Source of the DNA: JAPSGM01 sp036556985
GTDB lineage: Bacteria; Chloroflexota; Limnocylindria; QHBO01
Direction: 5' to 3'
DNA: 11,365 nt
NCBI GenBank assembly: GCA_036556985.1
Contig: DATBIK010000108.1
Location: forward strand, 1 to 11,365
Shown one piece after another: positions 7,275 through 11,365 of the stretch (the first letter of the stretch is position 1; every line of letters starts with the position of its first letter). The translations under genes were made by a program, and so were the position numbers. The notes under the pieces are model-generated. The model ran no database searches and was not told where the DNA came from. It saw nothing but the letters and a program-made list of their open reading frames with translations.

Positions 7275-7295
7275 ATTGGCGTGACAGCGCGCCCG

Positions 7296-7309
7296 GCAGT
7301 CGAAACTGC
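7296..7309 (-). other. Short hairpin (UUCG loop) at the EF-G2 stop codon
   Basis: Read on the minus strand, GCAGT-TTCG-ACTGC gives a 5-bp stem with a UUCG tetraloop, beginning with the last base of the EF-G2 TAG stop. G+C-rich sequence follows rather than a U-tract, so it is more likely an mRNA 3' structure, or chance, than an intrinsic terminator. Confidence 0.35.
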
Positions 7310-9381
7310 TAGTGCTTCTCCCCGGCGGTCGCGGCGGCGCGCTCGCTGATCACCCTGTCGGCCACGTTGTGCGGCACCTCCGCGTAATGGTCCAGCTTCC
7401 AGCTGAACCGCCCACGGCCCTGGGTGATCGAGCGCAGCTCGGTGGCGTAGTGGAACATCTCCGACTGCGGCACCTGCGCCCGCAGGTGCTGCATCCCATC
7501 GGCCGAGTCCATGCCGAGCACGTGGCCGCGCTTCGACGTGATCTGCCCCATGACGTCGCCCATGTACTCGTCGGGGACGACGACCTCCACCTCCAGGATC
7601 GGCTCGAGGAGGGCGGGGTTGGCATCGGTGAAGGCGCGCTTCAGCGCCTGTGATGCCGCCACCTTGAAGGCCATCTCGGAGCTGTCCACGGTGTGGTAGC
7701 TGCCGTCCACCAGCGTCGCGCGCAGGTCGACGACCGGGAAGCCGGCCAGGACGCCCTCCGACATCGCCTCACGCAGGCCCTTCTCGACGGCGGGGATGTA
7801 CTGCTTCGGCACCACGCCGCCCACGATCCGGTCGCCAAACTGGAAGCCCTCGCCGGTCTCGCCCGGCTCGAACTCGATGACGACGTGGCCGTACTGCCCG
7901 TGGCCCCCGGTCTGGCGCTTGAACTTGTTGTCGATCTTGGCCGGCCTGCGGATCGTCTCGCGGTACGGCACCTGCGGGGTCGCCGTCTTGACCGATGCGC
8001 CGAACTTGCGCTTCAGCCGGTCCACGATGACGTCGACGTGCGCGTCGCCCATGGCGGTGAGGATCGTCTCGCCGGTGCCCTCCTCGCGGTGGACCCGGAC
8101 CGATGGCTCCTCCTCCTGGAGCCGGCTCAGCGCCTGGCCGAGCTTGTCGAGGTCCGCCTTCGACTCCGGCTCGATCGCCACCTGCAGGCTCGGCTCCGGG
8201 AAGCGCAGCGGCGGCAGCTCGACGGCCTTGGCGCGGTCGGCGACGAGCGTGTCGCCGGCATGCGTGCTCGTCAGCTTCGCGACGGCGGCGATGTCACCCG
8301 GGCCCACCTTGGGCAGGTTCTCCTGGTCCTTGCCCTGGACCGACAGCAGGTTGCCGATGCGCTCCTCCTCGCGCCGGTTGACGTTGTACACGTGCCCCTG
8401 CGAGCCGAGGCTGCCGGAGATCACCCGGAAGTACGTCAGGCGGCCCACGAACGGGTCGGCGGTGGTCTTGAAGACATGTGCCACGAACGGCGCGGCGGGA
8501 TCGGGGGCGAGCTCCTTGCCGTCGGCCGTGGTCCGCGCGCCGACCTCGGCGGGGGAGGGGATGTGCTTCACGATCATGTCGATGAGCTCGCGGACGCCGA
8601 TGTTCTTCAGCGCGCTGCCCACGAAGACGGGCACCACCGATCCCTCGCGGGTGCCCTTGTGCATGGCGGCCCCGACCTCGGCGTCGGTGATCTCCTCGCC
8701 CTCGAGGTACTTCATCATGAGCTCGTCGCTCGCCTCGGCCGCGGCCTCCACCAGCGCGTCGCGGCGGGTGTGCTCGATGCCCTGCATCTCCTCGGGGATC
8801 GGCACTTCCTTGTGGGAGCCGCCCTCGTAGACGTTGGCGTGCTCCTCGATGACGTCGACGTAGCCACGGAACGAGTCGGCGGAGCCGATGGGCAGGTAGA
8901 CCGGCGCGATCTTCGGGCCGAACCGGGCCTTCAGGGAGTCGAGCGTGGCGTCGTAGTTCGCGTTCTCGCGGTCCATCTTGTTCACGAACACGAAGCGTGG
9001 GAGCCTGCGCTCCTCGGCCAGGCGCCAGACCTCCTCGGTGCCGACCTCCACGCCGGCGCTGGCGTCGACGACCACGATCGCGGCATCGGCCGCGGCGAGC
9101 GCCTGGACGACGTCGGACTGGTAGTCGGCGTAGCCGGGGGTGTCGATGAGGGTGATGCGCACGCCATCGTGCTCGAGGCTGGCGATGCCGAGGTTGATGC
9201 TCTGCTGCCGCTTCTGCTCGTCCGGGTCCCAGTCGAGGGTGGACGTTCCGGCGTCCACCGATCCGATGCGCTGGATGGCGCCGGCATCGAACAGCATCGC
9301 CTCGGCGAGCGTCGTCTTGCCGGCGCCGCCGTGGGAGATGAGGGCGACGTTCCTGATCTTGTCCGGGGTGGTCGGCTTCAT
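7309..9381 (-). CDS. Elongation factor G-like translational GTPase (EF-G2 type)
   Basis: A 690-residue protein with full EF-G domain architecture. G1 is SHGGAGKTT (16-24), switch I is RQQSIN (58-63), G3 is DTPGYADY (80-87), G4 is NKMD (134-137) and G5 is GSALK (255-259). A domain II beta-barrel and domain III follow. Domain IV has QTGGHGQYGHV (490-500) and the tip-like HTVDSSEMAFK (563-573). The C-terminal domain has SEMFHYATELRSITQGRG. HGGAGKT in place of AHIDAGKT, and Tyr84 in place of the catalytic His of DTPGH, mark it as an EF-G2-like paralogue similar to mycobacterial FusA2, not the main translocase. Some relatives bind nucleotide but show little ribosome-dependent GTPase activity. The canonical EF-G and EF-Tu genes are not adjacent. 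The ATG is supported by GAAGGAG 5 nt upstream and a consensus -10 farther up. Confidence 0.92.
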   Translation of the reverse strand: MKPTTPDKIRNVALISHGGAGKTTLAEAMLFDAGAIQRIGSVDAGTSTLDWDPDEQKRQQSINLGIASLEHDGVRITLIDTPGYADYQSDVVQALAAADAAIVVVDASAGVEVGTEEVWRLAEERRLPRFVFVNKMDRENANYDATLDSLKARFGPKIAPVYLPIGSADSFRGYVDVIEEHANVYEGGSHKEVPIPEEMQGIEHTRRDALVEAAAEASDELMMKYLEGEEITDAEVGAAMHKGTREGSVVPVFVGSALKNIGVRELIDMIVKHIPSPAEVGARTTADGKELAPDPAAPFVAHVFKTTADPFVGRLTYFRVISGSLGSQGHVYNVNRREEERIGNLLSVQGKDQENLPKVGPGDIAAVAKLTSTHAGDTLVADRAKAVELPPLRFPEPSLQVAIEPESKADLDKLGQALSRLQEEEPSVRVHREEGTGETILTAMGDAHVDVIVDRLKRKFGASVKTATPQVPYRETIRRPAKIDNKFKRQTGGHGQYGHVVIEFEPGETGEGFQFGDRIVGGVVPKQYIPAVEKGLREAMSEGVLAGFPVVDLRATLVDGSYHTVDSSEMAFKVAASQALKRAFTDANPALLEPILEVEVVVPDEYMGDVMGQITSKRGHVLGMDSADGMQHLRAQVPQSEMFHYATELRSITQGRGRFSWKLDHYAEVPHNVADRVISERAAATAGEKH

Positions 9382-9386
9382 GCGTG

Positions 9387-9393
9387 CTCCTTC
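9387..9393 (-). promoter_or_regulatory. Shine-Dalgarno of the EF-G2-like gene
   Basis: GAAGGAG on the minus strand lies 5 nt before the ATG at 9381. It fixes the start and contrasts with the SD-less starts of tyrS, ruvC and the PBP gene. Confidence 0.75.
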
Positions 9394-9450
9394 GTGGGGC
9401 GCGACTCGACGCGCGGTGACACGAGCGCCGCGCGACCTCCGCCGGCGGCG

Positions 9451-9474
9451 AGGTTCCTCAGGCTGTCAGGACCT
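9451..9474 (-). other. Possible 5'-terminal hairpin in the EF-G2 leader
   Basis: On the minus strand, AGGTCCT pairs with AGGAACCT across a 9-nt loop, with one bulged base. It begins almost at the transcription start expected from the TATAAT at 9478-9483. A hairpin at the extreme 5' end could stabilise the roughly 90-nt leader. The leader also holds a G+C-rich palindrome (CCGCCGGCGG) nearer the ribosome-binding site. Function is not known. Confidence 0.3.
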
Positions 9475-9477
9475 TCG

Positions 9478-9483
9478 ATTATA
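9478..9483 (-). promoter_or_regulatory. Probable -10 element (TATAAT) of the EF-G2-like gene
   Basis: A perfect consensus TATAAT on the minus strand, rare in such G+C-rich DNA, lies about 97 nt before the EF-G2 ATG. It contains the TAA stop codon of the upstream 148-residue ORF. The -35 is weak (GAGACG with a 16-bp spacer matches only GAC). It would give EF-G2 its own transcript with a leader of about 90 nt. Confidence 0.55.
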
Positions 9484-9925
9484 GGTTCGCCGCGGCGACC
9501 GTCTCGGCGAGCCACTGGCCCTCGCGCCCGTCGTAGCGGCCGAAGACCCATCCCGGACCGAAGGCCTCGGCCAGATCGAGCGTACGGCCCACGGTGCGGA
9601 ACTCGTGGGTGGTTTCGTAGTCGGCCGCCTCGGCCGCCGCGATGCCGGCGCCGGTGAGACGGATCGCGTACTGCGTGCCGAGCGCCACGGCGAGCACCAG
9701 CCCGCTGTCCGGATCGACGAGGGCCGCCGTGTCCGCCACCAGGAAGCGCCCGTCGGAGGGAAGCGCCGCGTTCAGGCGCGTCCAGAGATGTTCGACGATG
9801 TCCGGGTGGGCACCCAGCCGCCAGGTGTCGACACTGGGTGATGGGCGCTGGATGACGACGGGCTCCGTGGGCGCTCCCCGTCCGAGGTACCGGAGCACGC
9901 CGTCGTTCTCGAGTCGCTGCCGCAT
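9479..9925 (-). CDS. Conserved-looking hypothetical protein, 148 residues
   Basis: I do not recognise this family. The product is a soluble-looking 148-residue protein with no signal peptide, membrane segment or cysteine. Visible features are an amphipathic stretch VDTWRLGAHPDIVEHLWTRL, a hydrophobic strand pattern SGLVLAVALGTQYAIRLT, and a C-terminal half with FRTVGRTLDLAEAFGPGWVF and REGQWLAET. The alternating strands and helices suggest a small alpha/beta fold. The start chosen is the ATG at 9923-9925; an open frame continues upstream to 10054 but would cross the yebC promoter and leader, and its composition (Ser, Arg, Cys) is unlike that of a protein. No clear Shine-Dalgarno is seen. The gene lies 97 nt upstream of the EF-G2-like gene on the same strand and is divergent from yebC. 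Its stop codon is within the EF-G2 -10 hexamer. Confidence 0.7.
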   Translation of the reverse strand: MRQRLENDGVLRYLGRGAPTEPVVIQRPSPSVDTWRLGAHPDIVEHLWTRLNAALPSDGRFLVADTAALVDPDSGLVLAVALGTQYAIRLTGAGIAAAEAADYETTHEFRTVGRTLDLAEAFGPGWVFGRYDGREGQWLAETVAAANL

Positions 9926-9956
9926 CGGTGCATTCTGAGCCCGGGAACGCGCTTGG

Positions 9957-9962
9957 TAGAAT
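9957..9962 (+). promoter_or_regulatory. Probable -10 element (TAGAAT) of yebC-ruvC-ruvA
   Basis: TAGAAT matches the TANNNT pattern, with one mismatch to consensus, 80 nt before the yebC ATG. The -35 is weak (TTCTGA at 9933-9938, 18-bp spacer). It would give a leader of about 70 nt and drive the recombination operon. Confidence 0.45.
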
Positions 9963-10030
9963 CGAGACCGATTCCAGCGGTTGCACGACGCCGTCCGGCT
10001 GCGCCCATCGGTCGCATCGGTCTGGCAGGT

Positions 10031-10038
10031 GAAGGAGG
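10031..10038 (+). promoter_or_regulatory. Shine-Dalgarno of yebC
   Basis: GAAGGAGG is a near-perfect anti-16S match that ends 4 nt before the ATG at 10043. It settles the yebC start against an in-frame extension beginning at 9953. Confidence 0.8.
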
Positions 10039-10042
10039 ACCG

Positions 10043-10801
<759 letters not shown>

Positions 10802-10811
10802 CTCCGGCGCC

Positions 10812-10817
10812 TACCAT
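10812..10817 (+). promoter_or_regulatory. Possible leaderless -10 element (TACCAT) of ruvC
   Basis: TACCAT fits TANNNT, and a 6-nt gap separates it from the ruvC ATG, close to the spacing seen in leaderless promoters of high-GC bacteria. No Shine-Dalgarno precedes ruvC. A motif this loose occurs often by chance, and ruvC may simply be read from the yebC transcript. Confidence 0.28.
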
Positions 10818-10823
10818 GCGTGC

Positions 10824-11321
10824 ATGATCGCGCTCGGCATCGACCCCGGCACGGCCACCTGTGGATTCGGCGTGGTCGCCCTCGACAGCGGTCGGCTGCG
10901 CCTGGTGGACGCCGGCGTGGTCCGGACGGCCGCGGACCGGACCGATGCCGATCGGCTCCTCGACCTGCGGCGAGCGCTCGCCGCGCTCGTCGTCGAGCAC
11001 CGACCCGAACGGGTGGCGGTCGAGCGTCTCTTCTTCCAGCGCAACGTGCAGACCGCCATGGCCGTGGGCCAGGCGCGCGGCGTGGCGCTCCTCGTTGCCG
11101 CCGAGGCAGGGCTGGCGGTGGACGAGCCGACGCCGAACGAGGTGAAGCAGGCCGTCTGCGGCAACGGGTCGGCGGACAAGCAGCAGGTGGCGGCCATGGT
11201 CGCCCGCCTGCTGGCGGTCACGCTCGACGGCGTGCCGGACGACGCGACCGATGCCCTGGCGGTCGCCATCGGCTGCGCCTACCGGCTCCAGGCCGAACCC
11301 CGGCTCGCGAGCGCCCGGTGA
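10824..11321 (+). CDS. ruvC: Holliday junction resolvase RuvC
   Basis: A 165-residue resolvase that cuts four-way DNA junctions symmetrically, working with the RuvAB branch-migration motor. The acidic catalytic residues are visible: D7 in GIDPG, E67 in VAVERLFF, and D140 and D143 in DDATDALAVA. The last two have the same spacing as E. coli D138 and D141. PNEVKQAVCGNGSADKQQVAAMV (104-126) is the usual DNA-contacting segment. Length is near the usual 160-175. The ATG at 10824 is chosen because the conserved strand MIALGIDPG starts there; the frame remains open upstream to 10764 but that part overlaps yebC. The gap after yebC is 22 nt, and the stop overlaps the ruvA start by 4 nt. Confidence 0.96.
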   Translation: MIALGIDPGTATCGFGVVALDSGRLRLVDAGVVRTAADRTDADRLLDLRRALAALVVEHRPERVAVERLFFQRNVQTAMAVGQARGVALLVAAEAGLAVDEPTPNEVKQAVCGNGSADKQQVAAMVARLLAVTLDGVPDDATDALAVAIGCAYRLQAEPRLASAR

Positions 11322-11365
11322 TCGGCAGCCTGCGGGGGCCGGTGACTCACATCGGCCTCGACTAC
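11318..11365 (+). CDS. ruvA: Holliday junction DNA helicase subunit RuvA (N-terminal fragment)
   Basis: A GTG start at 11318 overlaps the ruvC stop in the GTGA arrangement typical of translational coupling. The 16 codons available read MIGSLRGPVTHIGLDY, matching the beginning of RuvA (MIGxLxG followed by a short strand and a turn). RuvA is the tetrameric junction-binding subunit that recruits RuvB. The gene runs off the right edge. The fragment is short, but the family start is characteristic and the position after ruvC is expected. Confidence 0.85.
   Translation, partial: MIGSLRGPVTHIGLDY

Noticed and set aside
7133..7308. Rho-independent terminator for tyrS or the EF-G2-like gene
   Set aside because: Stems are present but none is followed by a T-tract on the relevant strand; the short TTTT runs are not preceded by a stable stem.
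7693..9657. 654-codon open frame on the + strand opposite the EF-G2-like gene
   Set aside because: Same composition-driven shadow; it also runs through the EF-G2 promoter and into the next gene.
9926..9940. Divergent -10 (CAGAAT, minus) for the 148-residue ORF
   Set aside because: It lacks the T of TANNNT and has no -35, so it is too weak to list as a promoter.

Overview
This window carries ordinary high-GC bacterial chromosome, about 70% G+C judged by eye, with dense housekeeping genes. There is no sign of a plasmid, phage, transposon or CRISPR array. Base composition, a class A penicillin-binding protein with a long Pro/Thr-rich tail, an EF-G2-type paralogue and probable leaderless promoters suggest a high-GC Chloroflexota lineage. 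That placement is inference; a high-GC actinobacterium-like source is the main alternative.

Left part, + strand: the last 23 codons of an unidentified gene, then a 3-methyladenine DNA glycosylase (77-703), then mutS2 (678-3119), which overlaps the glycosylase by 26 nt. mutS2 runs tail to tail into a bifunctional class A PBP (3120-5810, - strand), and the two stop codons abut with no base between them. The PBP is divergent from tyrS (5858-7132, +). The 47-bp gap between them holds two -10-like hexamers facing away from each other, exactly 17 bp apart and each 9 nt from its own ATG. A GCACG/CGTGC dyad lies between them. This looks like a compact pair of overlapping, probably leaderless promoters.

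Middle part: tyrS converges on an EF-G2-like GTPase gene (7309-9381, -). The 176-bp gap between their 3' ends has two palindromic copies and one half-degenerate copy of a 17-bp motif (TCACCA-N5-TGGTGA), plus a short UUCG hairpin at the EF-G2 stop codon. The EF-G2 gene has a strong Shine-Dalgarno and a consensus TATAAT that overlaps the stop codon of the gene upstream of it. That upstream gene encodes a 148-residue protein of unknown function (9479-9925, -).

Right part, + strand: yebC (10043-10801), ruvC (10824-11321) and the first 16 codons of ruvA (GTG at 11318, overlapping the ruvC stop). This is the classic yebC-ruvC-ruvA order of Holliday-junction processing.

Two themes recur: DNA repair and recombination (glycosylase, MutS2, RuvC, RuvA) and translation (TyrRS, EF-G2, YebC, and MutS2 through its reported role on collided ribosomes). 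I found no clearly new multi-gene system. The most unusual signals are the divergent promoter/operator at 5811-5857 and the palindrome cluster at 7135-7274.
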